A stretch of DNA of 64,000 nt from Variovorax paradoxus (GTDB taxonomy: Bacteria; Pseudomonadota; Gammaproteobacteria; Burkholderiales; Burkholderiaceae_C): assembly GCF_030815855.1 (NCBI RefSeq), contig NZ_JAUSXG010000001.1:1550001-1614000 (forward strand), written 5' to 3'. A program made the translations under genes and the position numbers. How positions within the stretch are numbered: position 1 is the stretch's first letter; every line of letters begins with the position of its first letter. Of this stretch, positions 46,747 to 57,200 are shown piece by piece. The notes under the pieces were generated by a model. It saw only the letters and a program-made list of their open reading frames with translations. It had not been told where the DNA came from and did not search any database.

Positions 46747-47676
46747 TCACTGCGGGACGTAGCTGCCGCGAAGGGGGCGCTCGGCGACGGTGGCCGCAGG
46801 GCTGACGCTGCTGCGGCGCTCCATGCCGGCGCCCCAGGCGCATGCGGCCACCCAATCGCCGACCGATTGCAGAAACAGCTGCTGCCCCTTGACCGTGCAG
46901 AACGTGTGGTCGAGCTCGCGCATGAACTCGTATTGCAGGGCTTGCGCGAACGGTTCGCGCCGGAAGGCGCCGAGCTGGTCGTGGCCGCGGTCCGAGACAT
47001 GCAGCGAACCCGAATACAGCAGCTGCACCGCCACTTTCCGCTCGACCAGGCGCTTCATGGTGGCGGCGAACCACACGGCGTTGACCTCGGGCGGCTTTCT
47101 TTCCGTGAAGAAGCCGGGCAGCGGTTTCGTCGAATGGCTTTGCAGCAAATGCCGCTGAAGCCAGCGCTTGGCCTTGCCCGCGAAGGCGGGGTGCGCGGGC
47201 GCCGCAATGGCACGCCGCACCGTCCGCTCCCAGCGCGAGCGCCGTTCCGGAAACGCGAAGCCGTCGAACAGCGAAAGCGCCACTACGCGCGTGTCTGCCT
47301 CGGCCACCGACATGGCGTGCTCCACGCCCGAGCACATGGCCACGATCACGAACTGCCGGATGCCCAGCGTGCTTTCGAGCAGGTCCATGCCGGCCTGCAG
47401 GTCATGCACCGCGCGGGTCTGCAGGTCGTGCGCGAAGTCGGACGTTTCGCTGTCTCCGACACCGCCCAGATCGAAGCGCAAACTGCTCACGCCGCGCCCG
47501 GCCAGCACGTGCGCGAGCTTGACGTTGATGCGCCGCGGCCCGATCCGATGGTTGGCGCCCATGTTGAACATCAGGCAGGCGACGGTGGCCGGCACCTGGT
47601 GCGCGGGGCGGGTGACCATGCCGACCAGCGAGTCTCTGGTGCCGAACCGGACCGGGCGTTGTGTCATGTCATTCAT
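46747..47676 (-). CDS. Alpha/beta hydrolase-like protein, exosortase-hydrolase-1 type
   Basis: A 309-residue alpha/beta hydrolase fold protein. It resembles the 'hydrolase 1, exosortase A system-associated' group of exopolysaccharide loci: N-M-G-A-N-H-R-I-G-P-R-R, L-R-F-D-L-G-G-V-G-D-S-E, and a nucleophile-elbow position reading V-A-M-C-S-G-V-E instead of a clean GxSxG (a Ser is present one residue off). A C-terminal acid/His pair may be E-L-D-H-T-F. Placed between the NRPS-PKS genes and wza, it could release or transfer the enzyme-bound peptide-polyketide. Overlaps the upstream hydrolase by 8 bases. Confidence 0.65.
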   Translation of the reverse strand: MNDMTQRPVRFGTRDSLVGMVTRPAHQVPATVACLMFNMGANHRIGPRRINVKLAHVLAGRGVSSLRFDLGGVGDSETSDFAHDLQTRAVHDLQAGMDLLESTLGIRQFVIVAMCSGVEHAMSVAEADTRVVALSLFDGFAFPERRSRWERTVRRAIAAPAHPAFAGKAKRWLQRHLLQSHSTKPLPGFFTERKPPEVNAVWFAATMKRLVERKVAVQLLYSGSLHVSDRGHDQLGAFRREPFAQALQYEFMRELDHTFCTVKGQQLFLQSVGDWVAACAWGAGMERRSSVSPAATVAERPLRGSYVPQ

Positions 47677-48487
47677 GGAGGGCACCCTGCAAGCGGTTGA
47701 GCGCATCGGCCGGAACCATGGCGCTGTTGGGATAGGGGTCGGACGTCCAGTCGAGCCGGTGCTGAAAATAGGCAAGCCGCACAGGCATGTAGCGCGACTG
47801 CTGCTCGGCCGCCCATTGCGCGGTCTGCTCGTCGTCGGGCGCTGTCAGCACCAGGGTGTCGTGCAAGGCCGTGAGCGGGAGCGATTCGGGGATGAGCGCG
47901 GCGAGCTGCATGCGCAACTCGGACGAGAGCGACGTGCCAAGGGCCTCTTCGGGCATGGCGTCGGGCTCGCGCGAGAGGCCGCGGCGCCAGGCCAGGTCGG
48001 GTATGCAGAAGGTCGTGTCGATGGCGGCGACATGCTGCTCGCGCAACTCGCGTGCGTAGCGCCGGCCATCGATGACCGGCTCCCACAGCACCAGCCGCGC
48101 CGGATCGCAGCGCCCGTTGCGCGCCGCCAGCACGGCCAGGGTGGCGCCGAGCCGCGCACCGACCCAGACGATGCGGCTGGCCGGCGCGCGCCGGCGCAGT
48201 TCTTCATGCGCCGAGCAGAGGTCGCGCCGCCAGCCGTCGAGCTCGCCGTCGTCCTCGTCGCCCGGCGAGTCGCCCGTGCCGTAGAAGTCGAAACGCAGGG
48301 TCGCGATGCCCGCGCGCGCCAGGCGCTCGGCGAGCACCTTGAAGAAGCGGTGGGTGCGCATGCCTTCCTGCCCGAAAGGCGGGCAGATGAGCACCGCGGT
48401 GTTTCCGGGCTTCGCTTCCTCGGCGGCATGGAACAGGCCGAAGATCTGCCGCGACGCGGGGCCGAACAGGAACGGAAAGGCGGTCAT
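47669..48487 (-). CDS. Alpha/beta hydrolase-like protein, exosortase-hydrolase-2 type
   Basis: A 272-residue alpha/beta hydrolase fold protein similar in layout to 'hydrolase 2, exosortase A system-associated': P-P-F-G-Q-E-G-M-R-T-H-R, L-R-F-D-F-Y-G-T-G-D-S, and the elbow V-G-A-R-L-G-A, where the usual nucleophile Ser is replaced by Arg. A classical serine triad is therefore absent. It may be a structural or acyl-binding partner of the neighbouring hydrolase, or act by another mechanism. No exosortase gene is present in the window. Confidence 0.65.
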   Translation of the reverse strand: MTAFPFLFGPASRQIFGLFHAAEEAKPGNTAVLICPPFGQEGMRTHRFFKVLAERLARAGIATLRFDFYGTGDSPGDEDDGELDGWRRDLCSAHEELRRRAPASRIVWVGARLGATLAVLAARNGRCDPARLVLWEPVIDGRRYARELREQHVAAIDTTFCIPDLAWRRGLSREPDAMPEEALGTSLSSELRMQLAALIPESLPLTALHDTLVLTAPDDEQTAQWAAEQQSRYMPVRLAYFQHRLDWTSDPYPNSAMVPADALNRLQGALHE

Positions 48488-48500
48488 TGGTGCACTCCTG

Positions 48501-48563
48501 GCGCTGCGCGCCTCCCCGCCAAGCGGGGGCGACCTTGCTTGGGGCGGCCCGGCGCGGCGGTCA
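48501..48563. repeat. GC-rich dispersed intergenic repeat
   Basis: The 73-base gap between the phosphopantetheinyl transferase and hydrolase genes is filled by a GCGCGCCTCCCCGCC / GGGGGCGACC / GGGGCGGCCCGGCGCG sequence that can fold into hairpins and matches, from memory, a frequent Variovorax/Acidovorax intergenic repeat. It may be the only partial break inside the long transcription unit. Confidence 0.4.
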
Positions 48564-49277
48564 TGCAAAAGTCTCCATTGCGCCGCGCGGCACGCTCGCG
48601 CGGGTGTGGGTCTGCCGCCATTCCGCGACCGAACCCACGCTGTCCATGCGAGAGGGCGCGGGCTGCAGTACCAGCCACAGGATGCGGCCCGCCACAGGCA
48701 CCTCGACGCTGCGGCAGTCCGCCGCCAGGCCCACCTCGAATCGCTCGGTAGGCACGATCAGCCCGAGGCCGATGGCCTTGAGGCAGGCTTCCTTGCGGGT
48801 CCAGCAGGTCATGAAGGCACGCTCGCGCTCGTCGGCGGGAAGGGCGGCGAGCGCTTCGTTCTCGAGCCGCGTGAAATGCGTTGCGGCGAGCGCCATCGCA
48901 TCCGGCACCGGGCGCAGCTGTTCGACGTCCACGCCGAGCGGGCCGCGCCCGCCGATGGCGATCAGGCCAAGCCCCTGGCAGTGGCTCAGCGAAAAATGAA
49001 CGCGCGGCCAGCGGGACAGCGAAGGCTTGCCGAACGCGCTGTGGGTAAAGCGCAGCGCGTCGGCGCGCTCGCCGGTCTGCTCGGCCAGTGCGTATCGCAG
49101 CGCGGCGTGCGCCGCCACGAAGCGTTGCCGGTCGGCAGGGAACCGGAACTGTCCGGCGCGCGCACGCTCCTCCTTGGAGAGGATCAGCGCGGCGCCGGGA
49201 CCGGCGCAGTCATCCAGCTCGAGGTACCGGCAGACCGGTGCCTCGACGGAAGAAAGGGCGAAAGCCGCGTGTCCCAT
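48561..49277 (-). CDS. Sfp-type 4'-phosphopantetheinyl transferase
   Basis: A 238-residue enzyme that attaches the phosphopantetheine arm to carrier domains. Signature motifs are F-S-L-S-H-C (about 95-100), G-V-D-V-E (115-119) with Mg-binding acids, and W-T-R-K-E-A-C-L-K-A (159-168). The length fits the Sfp class active on secondary-metabolite carriers. It starts 6 bases after the NRPS stop and would activate the four carrier domains of the two megasynthases. Confidence 0.93.
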   Translation of the reverse strand: MGHAAFALSSVEAPVCRYLELDDCAGPGAALILSKEERARAGQFRFPADRQRFVAAHAALRYALAEQTGERADALRFTHSAFGKPSLSRWPRVHFSLSHCQGLGLIAIGGRGPLGVDVEQLRPVPDAMALAATHFTRLENEALAALPADERERAFMTCWTRKEACLKAIGLGLIVPTERFEVGLAADCRSVEVPVAGRILWLVLQPAPSRMDSVGSVAEWRQTHTRASVPRGAMETFA

Positions 49278-49283
49278 GATCGG

Positions 49284-52200
49284 TCACTCCTTGCGCAGCC
49301 AGCCGCCGAAGGTGCGGCTCAGCAGGCCCTCGCCGCGCGGCGCGCCCTTGAGGTGGCCCAGCGGCAGCGCTGCAAGATCGGACAGCTCGGTGCTGTCGTG
49401 CGCCTCGAGGGCGGACGACGCGATCTGGCCGAGGTTTTCGAACAGGTAGCGGCGCGAATGCACGCGGTAACCCAGCGTCTGCTCGGTCTGCTGGAGCGCC
49501 CGCAGCACCAGCAGCGAATCTCCGCCCAGGTCGAAGAAGTTGTCGGTCGAGCGGATGTCGTTGACGTCGATCCCGATCACCGAGGCCCAGATCTGCGCGA
49601 GCCGCGCGTGCTCCGGGTTCAGGAGGGTGTCTTCCGCCTTTGGCGTCGCGGCCGTTCCATTCGCCGGTGCCGGAACCTTGATCGGATCGGCCACCGCGAG
49701 CTTGCGCAGGTAGAGGGCGCTGGGGGAGCCTTCGTCCGAGGAAAGATCGGCCAGCGTCGCTTCGGGACGGTCGGCCGCCCGCTGCAGCAATTCGAGATAG
49801 CGGTCGCGCAGATGCGCTCCGGTTTCGCGCAGATAGATGTCGGCGTTGTAGATCAGCGCGCCCTCCAGCCCGTGCGGCTTGTCCATCAGCCAGACGCCGA
49901 TGTCGTCGGTGGCGCCGTGCTGCATCAGGTGCAGCTGCCGGGTCTGCAGGCTGCCGAGACGGCGTGCGCGGTCGCGTGCGTCCTGGAACGAGAACATCGA
50001 CTGGTACGGGCCGACCGCGCGGATCCGGGCGGCGACCGCGGGCTCCGCCATCAGGCGCTCGAACGGCACCTGCTGGTAGTTCATGAGCGACAGCAGCTCG
50101 CGCTTCACGTAGCGCATGAACTCCGCCAGGGGCTGCTGCAGGCCCACCTGCAGCGAGACCGGCAGCACGTTGTTGAAGAAGCCCATCACGTCTTCGGTCT
50201 CGGGCTGTTGCCGGCCGCGCACCGGGTTCGCGATGACGATGGCCTCCGAGCCGATGACGCGGCTCATGGTGAGCGCATAGATGCCGAAGGTCAGCATGCT
50301 GAGCGTCACGTCCATGTCGCGGGCGACCTTGCGCAGCTGCTGCGTGGTCGAGAGATCGACGCGCAGCCACTGCGCGCCGCCCTGGCCGCTCTTGCCCGCG
50401 CGCCGCGGCATGTCGGTGTTGGGCAGCTTGGGCATCGGCGCGTCGGCGAAGCGCTTGAGCCAGAAGTCGAGCTGCTCCTGGAAGCCCGGCTCCGTCATCC
50501 AGGTCGCCTGCCATTCGGCATAGTCGCCGTGGGTGGTCGTGAGCGGCGGCAGGTCATGCGGGCGGCCGCGCTCGGCCGCGTCGTAGATGGCGGAGAGTTC
50601 GCGCTGGAGCAGGTCGAAAGACCAGCCGTCCCAGATCAGGTGGTGCGGCACGAACACGAAGACATGCTCGTGCGCATCGAGCTGGAACACCGCCGCATGC
50701 ATCATCGGCGCGCGGTGGATGTCGATTGGCCGGTCGGCAAGCTCCTGCATGCGGTCGGCCAGCTCGGCTTCGCGCTGGTCGGCCGGCAGGTTGCGCAGGT
50801 CGATGAAAGGCAGTTCGAAGTCCACCGCCTCCGACATCGCCTGCACCGGCTGCCCCGTGTGCGGGTCCGTCGCCATGCGGGTGCGCAGCGCGGGCTGGCG
50901 GCGGATGATTTCCCTGAACGCGGCCTCGAAGCGGGCCGCATCGAAATTGCCGGTGAGCCGCTGGGCGGCCGGCGCGTTGTAGACCGAGCGGCCCGGGTGC
51001 AGGTCCTCCATGAAGCGGATGCGTTCCTGCGACGGCGTCAGCGGGGCCGTCTTGCGATGGAGGCGGCAGGGCAGCGGCGCCTGCACGCCGGCGCCCGCGC
51101 GCTGCAGGCCATCGACGACGGCGGCCAGCCGTTCGGCCGTGGGCGCCTCGAACAGCGAGCGCAGCGGCAGCGTGATGTTGAACTCGCGGCTCAGCAGCGT
51201 GGTGAGGCGCGAGGCCAGGAGCGAATGGCCGCCCATCGTGAAGAAGTCGTCGCGCATGTCGAGGCCCGGCAGGCTCAGCACCTTCTCCATGGTGGCGAGC
51301 ACCTTGCGTTCGCATTCGGTGCGCGGCGCGGCGCCGCGCCGTGCCTCGTCGCGCGAGACCGCTTGCGGCGGCGGCAGCGAGACGCGGTCGACCTTGCCGT
51401 TCGGCAACGTCGGCAGTGCCTTCAGCGCGACCACGTGCTGCGGCAGCATGAAGGCCGGCAGGTGCTCGCGCAGGTGCGCCATCAGCGCGTCCTGGTCGAA
51501 CGCGACCCCGGGCGTCAGCGCCAGGTAGGCCACCAGGCGCACGTCGCCGGGGCTGTCTTCGCGCGCCACCACCACGCAGCGCGAGACACCGGCCACCTCG
51601 CAGCAGCGCGCCTCGATCTCTCCCGGCTCGATGCGGTAGCCCCGCACCTTGAGCTGGAAGTCGAGCCGGCCGAGATGGTGAATGAGCCCGTCGTTGCCCC
51701 AGCGGCCGCGGTCGCCGGTGCGGTAGAGCCGCTTCGCGGCGCCGAAGATGCGGGCGGTGACGAAGCGCTCGGCGGTGAGTTCGGGACGGTCGATGTAGCC
51801 CTGCGCAAGGCCGGTGCCCGCGATGCAGATCTCGCCCGGTACGCCGATCGGGCAGGGTTGCAGGTCGGCGTCGAGAATCCAGATCTCGGTGTTGTCGACA
51901 GGGTGGCCGATCGACACGCCGCGCGATGCAACAGTGGCGGGATCGACGAGCCAGGCCGTGGAGTACACCGTGGTTTCGGTCGGACCGTAGCCGTTCCAGA
52001 GTTCCGAGAGCCGCTCGCACAAGGCGAGCGCGAAGCTGGGCCGCAGCGGCTCGCCGCCGATCCAGCCGCGGAAGCCGGGCGCGCCCGGCCATTGGGCGTC
52101 GAGCAGCAGCTGCCACATGCCGGGCGTGGCCTGCAGGAAATTGATCTGCTCTTCCTCGAGCAGCTTGCTCAGGCGCACGCCGTCCATGGCGAGGTCGCGC

Positions 52201-54287
52201 TGCACCATCACGATCTCGGCGCCCACGGCGAGCGGCAGCAGCAGGTCCGGCACCGCCATGTCGAACGACAGGGTCGTGACCGCGGCAATCCGGTCGCTCG
52301 CATTCATGCCGGATTTCCTCTGCATCCACTGCAGCAGGTTGGCCACGGACACATGCCGCGCGGACACGCCCTTGGGCAGGCCGGTCGAGCCCGAGGTGTA
52401 GATCACATAGGCCGCATCGTCGGGGCCGGCGTCCTGGTCGCTGGCCGGCAGGGGCTCGCCGGAGGCCTGTTGCCAGGCGGTGTCGCGATCGATCTCGAAC
52501 ACGCGTTCGCCCGGATCGGCGCGCCAGCTGCGCGGCGCCGCCGCGATGTCCGACGAGGTCAGCAGCAGGCTGAGCCCGGCATCCTTGGCGTAGTGGTCGA
52601 GCCGCGCCTGCGGGAAAGACGGGTCGAGCGGCACATAGGCAGCGCCCGCCTTCAGCACGGCCACCATCGAGACGACCATCTCGAGGCTGCGCTCCAGGCA
52701 CAGCCCCACGCGATGTTCACGGCAAACGCCGCGCTCGCGCAGCGCGCGGGCTAGCCGGTTGGACTGCGCATCGAGCTCGGCATAGGTGCAGATTCGCGCG
52801 CCGTCGCGCACCGCCGGCCGGTCGGGCTGCAGCGGCACGCGCGCCAGGAAGCGGGCGAGCGCATGCGGTGCGCCTTCCAGCTCGGTGGGCGGCGGCTGAA
52901 GCGCGATGAGCGCCTGCGTGCCCTCGGGGGACAGCACCTCGAGCCGGCCGACAGCCTCGCTCGGGTTGCGCGCGGCCGAGCGAAGCACGCACTCGTACAT
53001 GTCCAGCCAGCGCTGCACGCTGGCTTCGTCGAACAGGTCGGTGTTGTATTGCGCCTCGATCTGCAGTCCGCCGTCGAGGGGGCGCAGGTTCAGGAAGAGC
53101 TCGAAATTCTCGTACTGGCGCGCAATGGTGTCCTGCGTGACGTCCAGGCCCGTGAAAGCCTGCGTGCTGCTGGCGACGTCGGGGTCGACGTTGAACACCA
53201 CGCTCACCAGCGGCAGGCGGCTCGGGTCGCGCTGCAGCGCCAGCTTGCCCAGCAGCGCGCCGTAGGTCAGTGCCTGGTGGTCGAAGGCATCGAGCACGGC
53301 GGTGCTGCACTCGCCCAGCAGCGCGTCGAAGCGCAATTGGCTGTGCGCGGAAAGACGCAGCGGCAGCAGGTTGACGCAATGGCCCACCAGGTCGGGCATG
53401 TCGCGCGCCATCTGCCCCGACGCCGGAATGCCGACCACGATGTCGTCCTGGCCCGTGAGGCGGTGCAGTGTTGCGACTAGGCCGCTGAGCAGGCCCGCGA
53501 ACAGGCTGGCGCCCGTCTTCGCGCTCATCGAGCGCAGCGTGGTCACGAGCCGGCGGTCGAGCAGCCGTTCGGCGCGCCGCGAGCTGAAGGTGCGTGTGGC
53601 GGGGCGCAGGTGGTCGACCGGGAGCTCGAGCACGGGCGGCGTTCCGCCGGGGAAGCGCTCGAGCCAATAGTCGACATGCACCTGCATATCGGGGTGCGCG
53701 GCTTCGGCCGCTTCTTCGGCGGCAAAGCTCGCATAGGTCGGCGCCGGCTTGAGCCGCAGGCCGTTGCCTGTTTGCTCGGCATAGAGATGGCCGAGCTGCT
53801 CGGTGATGACCACCCAGGACCAGCCGTCGCACACCACGTGGTGCGCCGACATGACGAGTTCATGCTCGGCGTCGCCGAGCCGGTACAGCACGGCACGGAA
53901 CAGCGGGCCTTGCTCCAGAGAGAAAGGCGTGCACACGGCGGCGTCGTGGGCCGCCTTCAGCGCCTCTGCCTGTGCTTCCGGCGAAAGGCCGCCCAGGTCT
54001 TTCTGCGCCATCGGGTCTTCGGGGGGCTGGCCGACCAGCATGCAGGTGCCGTCCGGCGAAACGGTGGAACGCAGCGACTGGTGGCGCTCGACCAGCCGGG
54101 CCACGGCACGTGCCATGGCGTCCCGGTCGAGCGCGCCGCGCAGGCGCAGCAGCACCGATTCGTTGTAGGCCAGCGAGGCCTCGGTGCTCATCGTCGCGCC
54201 GAGCCAGACCTCGCGCTGCGATTCCGTCGTCGGGATGACGCATTCGATGAGGCCGCCGGCGGCGGGGGGGCGAAGAACGGCGTTCAT
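49284..54287 (-). CDS. NRPS with C-A-PCP-C-PCP architecture
   Basis: A 1667-residue nonribosomal peptide synthetase. Domains: condensation 1 (residues about 15-440; H-H-V-V-C-D-G at 149-155), adenylation (480-970; TSGSTGLPKG at 631-640, N-G-Y-G-P-T-E, K965), carrier 1 (990-1060; Ser1022 in G-G-H-S-L-L), condensation 2 (1080-1510; H-H-L-I-W-D-G at 1215-1221), carrier 2 (1555-1625; Ser1591 in G-G-D-S-L-L). There is no thioesterase, reductase or second adenylation domain. By alignment with GrsA the pocket code reads D-M-P-Q-W-G-G-V-Y-K, which I cannot assign to an amino acid. Its start overlaps the upstream megasynthase stop by 4 bases, so it takes the chain from that protein. Confidence 0.93.
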   Translation of the reverse strand: MNAVLRPPAAGGLIECVIPTTESQREVWLGATMSTEASLAYNESVLLRLRGALDRDAMARAVARLVERHQSLRSTVSPDGTCMLVGQPPEDPMAQKDLGGLSPEAQAEALKAAHDAAVCTPFSLEQGPLFRAVLYRLGDAEHELVMSAHHVVCDGWSWVVITEQLGHLYAEQTGNGLRLKPAPTYASFAAEEAAEAAHPDMQVHVDYWLERFPGGTPPVLELPVDHLRPATRTFSSRRAERLLDRRLVTTLRSMSAKTGASLFAGLLSGLVATLHRLTGQDDIVVGIPASGQMARDMPDLVGHCVNLLPLRLSAHSQLRFDALLGECSTAVLDAFDHQALTYGALLGKLALQRDPSRLPLVSVVFNVDPDVASSTQAFTGLDVTQDTIARQYENFELFLNLRPLDGGLQIEAQYNTDLFDEASVQRWLDMYECVLRSAARNPSEAVGRLEVLSPEGTQALIALQPPPTELEGAPHALARFLARVPLQPDRPAVRDGARICTYAELDAQSNRLARALRERGVCREHRVGLCLERSLEMVVSMVAVLKAGAAYVPLDPSFPQARLDHYAKDAGLSLLLTSSDIAAAPRSWRADPGERVFEIDRDTAWQQASGEPLPASDQDAGPDDAAYVIYTSGSTGLPKGVSARHVSVANLLQWMQRKSGMNASDRIAAVTTLSFDMAVPDLLLPLAVGAEIVMVQRDLAMDGVRLSKLLEEEQINFLQATPGMWQLLLDAQWPGAPGFRGWIGGEPLRPSFALALCERLSELWNGYGPTETTVYSTAWLVDPATVASRGVSIGHPVDNTEIWILDADLQPCPIGVPGEICIAGTGLAQGYIDRPELTAERFVTARIFGAAKRLYRTGDRGRWGNDGLIHHLGRLDFQLKVRGYRIEPGEIEARCCEVAGVSRCVVVAREDSPGDVRLVAYLALTPGVAFDQDALMAHLREHLPAFMLPQHVVALKALPTLPNGKVDRVSLPPPQAVSRDEARRGAAPRTECERKVLATMEKVLSLPGLDMRDDFFTMGGHSLLASRLTTLLSREFNITLPLRSLFEAPTAERLAAVVDGLQRAGAGVQAPLPCRLHRKTAPLTPSQERIRFMEDLHPGRSVYNAPAAQRLTGNFDAARFEAAFREIIRRQPALRTRMATDPHTGQPVQAMSEAVDFELPFIDLRNLPADQREAELADRMQELADRPIDIHRAPMMHAAVFQLDAHEHVFVFVPHHLIWDGWSFDLLQRELSAIYDAAERGRPHDLPPLTTTHGDYAEWQATWMTEPGFQEQLDFWLKRFADAPMPKLPNTDMPRRAGKSGQGGAQWLRVDLSTTQQLRKVARDMDVTLSMLTFGIYALTMSRVIGSEAIVIANPVRGRQQPETEDVMGFFNNVLPVSLQVGLQQPLAEFMRYVKRELLSLMNYQQVPFERLMAEPAVAARIRAVGPYQSMFSFQDARDRARRLGSLQTRQLHLMQHGATDDIGVWLMDKPHGLEGALIYNADIYLRETGAHLRDRYLELLQRAADRPEATLADLSSDEGSPSALYLRKLAVADPIKVPAPANGTAATPKAEDTLLNPEHARLAQIWASVIGIDVNDIRSTDNFFDLGGDSLLVLRALQQTEQTLGYRVHSRRYLFENLGQIASSALEAHDSTELSDLAALPLGHLKGAPRGEGLLSRTFGGWLRKE

Positions 54288-57200
54288 GCTGTGGCCTTTC
54301 CATTGATGAGGCTGCTGGAGGGCGAGGTGTCCGGCACGTACCAGAAGGGCTGGCCGTCGACGTCGCGGGCGAGGACCGAGCCGTCTTCTTCCTGGGACTT
54401 GCGGTAGTCGAAGCCGGTGACGACCGTCGCGCGGCGCGGCAGGAATCCGGATTCCTGCATCTCGGCCACCGACTCCTTGAATGCGCGCTGGATGGTCGCG
54501 ATGTCTTCGGCGCTGTGCGCGCTGGTCAGGAAGCACGGGAAGTTGTCGAGGATGTGCACGCCGCGGCTGCGCATCATGGCGAACAGCAGGTCTTGCAGCG
54601 GATGGTCTTCGAGCCAGCTCACGCGCCAGAGCGAAGCGAAGTGCCGGATCGCGATGGGCGCGCCCACCCCGGCGCACCAGGCCGTGAGCTCTTCGGCCAT
54701 GGCGCCGGTGCTGGCGCTGAGTTCGGTCTGCAGCGAAGGCCCGGCTTCCTTCAGGTGCGTGAGCGAGGCCTTCGCCGCGGCCAGCGCGAGCGGATGGCGC
54801 ACGAAGGTGCCGGCGAAGTACGTCACCCCGACGCCGGGGATCGAGTCGTCGCCGTACTGCCAGGCGCCGCCGTCGAGGGCGTCCATGAATTCGCGCTTGC
54901 CCGCAATCACGCCGACCGGAAAGCCGCCGCCGATGACCTTGCCGTAGGTGGCGAGGTCGGCACGCACGCCGAACAGTTCCTGCGCACCGCCCAGCCCGAC
55001 GCGAAAGCCGGTGATGACCTCGTCGAAGATGAAGCAGGTGCCGCTCTTTTCGGTGATGGCGCGCACCTCTTGCAGGAACTCGCGCGGCTGGAAATCGGGC
55101 CGGCGGCTCTGCACCGGTTCGGCCAGCACGGCCGCGAGGTCGTCGGCGTTCTCGCGGATGAAGGCCAGCGCCTCGGGCGTGCCGTAGTCCAGCACGCGGA
55201 TGTCGCCGAACATGCCGCTCATCACGCCCGGTGCGGCCGAGAGACCCTTGCCGCCCTTGCCGGCGCGGACCAGCACTTCGTCGAAGGTGCCGTGGTAGGA
55301 GCCGGTGAATACCACCACGGTGCTGCGCCCCGTGACCGTGCGCGCGATGCGCAGCGCGGCCATCACGGCCTCGGAACCGGTGTTGCACAAGGCCGCGCGG
55401 TCGCAGCCCGTGAGTTCGCAGATGAGCGCGGTGACGTCGGCCGCGAGCGGATGCTGCGGCCCGATCTCATAGCCGTCGTCGAGCTGCCGGCGCACCGCTT
55501 CCTGCACGAAGTCCGGCTGCCAGCCGAACATGTTCATGCCGAAGCCGTTGAGCGCGTCGACGTATTCGTTGCCGTCGAGGTCCCAGAGCCTCGAACCCTT
55601 CGAACGCTCGATGACGATCTGGTAGGTGATCTCCTTGGTCAGCGGGCGAAAGCCGTTGACCACGCGCGGATCGGCCATGTGGGGTCGGTTGGCTTCGGTG
55701 AACTGCTTGCTCTTTTGCGTGCGCTCCACGTAGCGCCGCATGAAGGTGGCGAGGCGGGCCTTCTGCCGGCCGCTCGGCTCGGCGGTGCGCTGGGTGTGAA
55801 TCCGGGCGATGGCACCGAACGCCTTCGCAACGTCGTAGCGCTGCGGCTCCTTGGCGGCGACGGGTTCGTCGGCGGCGGGCGGCGCGGCAGGGGCCGGAGC
55901 CGGGGTCGGCATCGCCTGCACCGGCGTGGCCTGCATCGACGGTTGCATTGCTTGTGCCCCGGCCTCGGAGGAGAGCGCGTCCGTCCCCGTGCCCGACAGC
56001 AGCGCGAGTTGATGGCGCATCAATTCCATTTGCTGCGTAACGAGTTGTACAAGCGGGGTGGCGCCCATGCCGCCGCCTCGAAACGGCGTGTACAGCGGTG
56101 CAAAGGGTGCCGCCGCCGGCATGACGCTGACCGCTTGCGCAGGCGCGGAAACGCCAACAGCAACAGGAGCCGGCGCGGACGCCACCAGTCCGGGCGCGGG
56201 CTCGGATTCAGGAGGCAGGCTCTCCCGCAGGAACGCGCAGAGCGCATCGAAGCTGCGGTAGTTCTCCATGAGCTGGCGAAAGCTCAGGTTGACCTTGAAG
56301 CGTTTCTTGATCTGCGTGGCCACCTGGGTCAGCGTGAGCGAGTCCAGGCCGAGCTCGCCGAAGGCGGCGTGCCCGTCCGCCTGGGCCATGTCGATGCCGG
56401 AGATGTCTTCGAACAAGGACCGCAACCGCGCGTCCAGCGACGGGGCGGAAGAAGCCAGTGCGGAAGAAGCAAGTGGCGGGGGCGCTGCAGCAACTGTCAC
56501 GGTCGTCTCCAAAACGGGGGGTGAAATGAAAAGAGCGGGCGCGGGCGGTGTGGCCATTGGCGAAACGGCCGGCTTCGCAGCAGGGGCCGCGATGTCGACC
56601 CAGAAACGCTTGCGCTCGAACGGATAGGTGGGCAGGCGAACCCGCTGTGCGCCGGTGCGCACAGCGAGCCGCGACAACTCGACATCGGCGCCGCATGTCC
56701 AGAGGCGGGCCAGCGCCAGCCGCAGGGTGCGGGCCTCGTCGGCCGGCTCGCCGTGCAGCAGAGGCATCACTTCGCCGGCGCTGTGCTGGCGCACCAGCGT
56801 CGAGAGCATGTTGCGAGGGCCGGCTTCGACGAACAGCGGACGCGCTGTCTGCGCCACGGCATTGCGCACGGCCGACGAGAACTGCACGGTGCCGCGCAGG
56901 TGCCGGGCCCAGTAGGCCGCGCTGGTGGCTTCGGTGTCTTCGAGCAGGCGGCCGGTGAGCGTCGAAAAGATCGGAATCGCCGGCCGGCTCAGCGTGACCT
57001 CGCCGACCAGCGCTTCGAAAGGCGCGACGGCGCCGTCCATCATGGCGGAGTGGAACGCGTGCGAGGTCTGCAGCGGCCGGCTCGGGATGTCTTCTTCCTG
57101 CAGCGAAGCCTGCAGGGCCGCGATGGCATCGAAGGGGCCGGCGGCCACGCAAGCCGTGGGACCGTTGTCCGCGGCGAGCGAGAGCGCGGGGCCGAGCCTG

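Noticed and set aside
48306..52754. Very long open frame on the plus strand opposite the NRPS and phosphopantetheinyl transferase genes
   Set aside because: Composition is Arg/His/Gln-rich with no domains; it is an antisense by-product of GC-rich codon usage in the genuine minus-strand genes.
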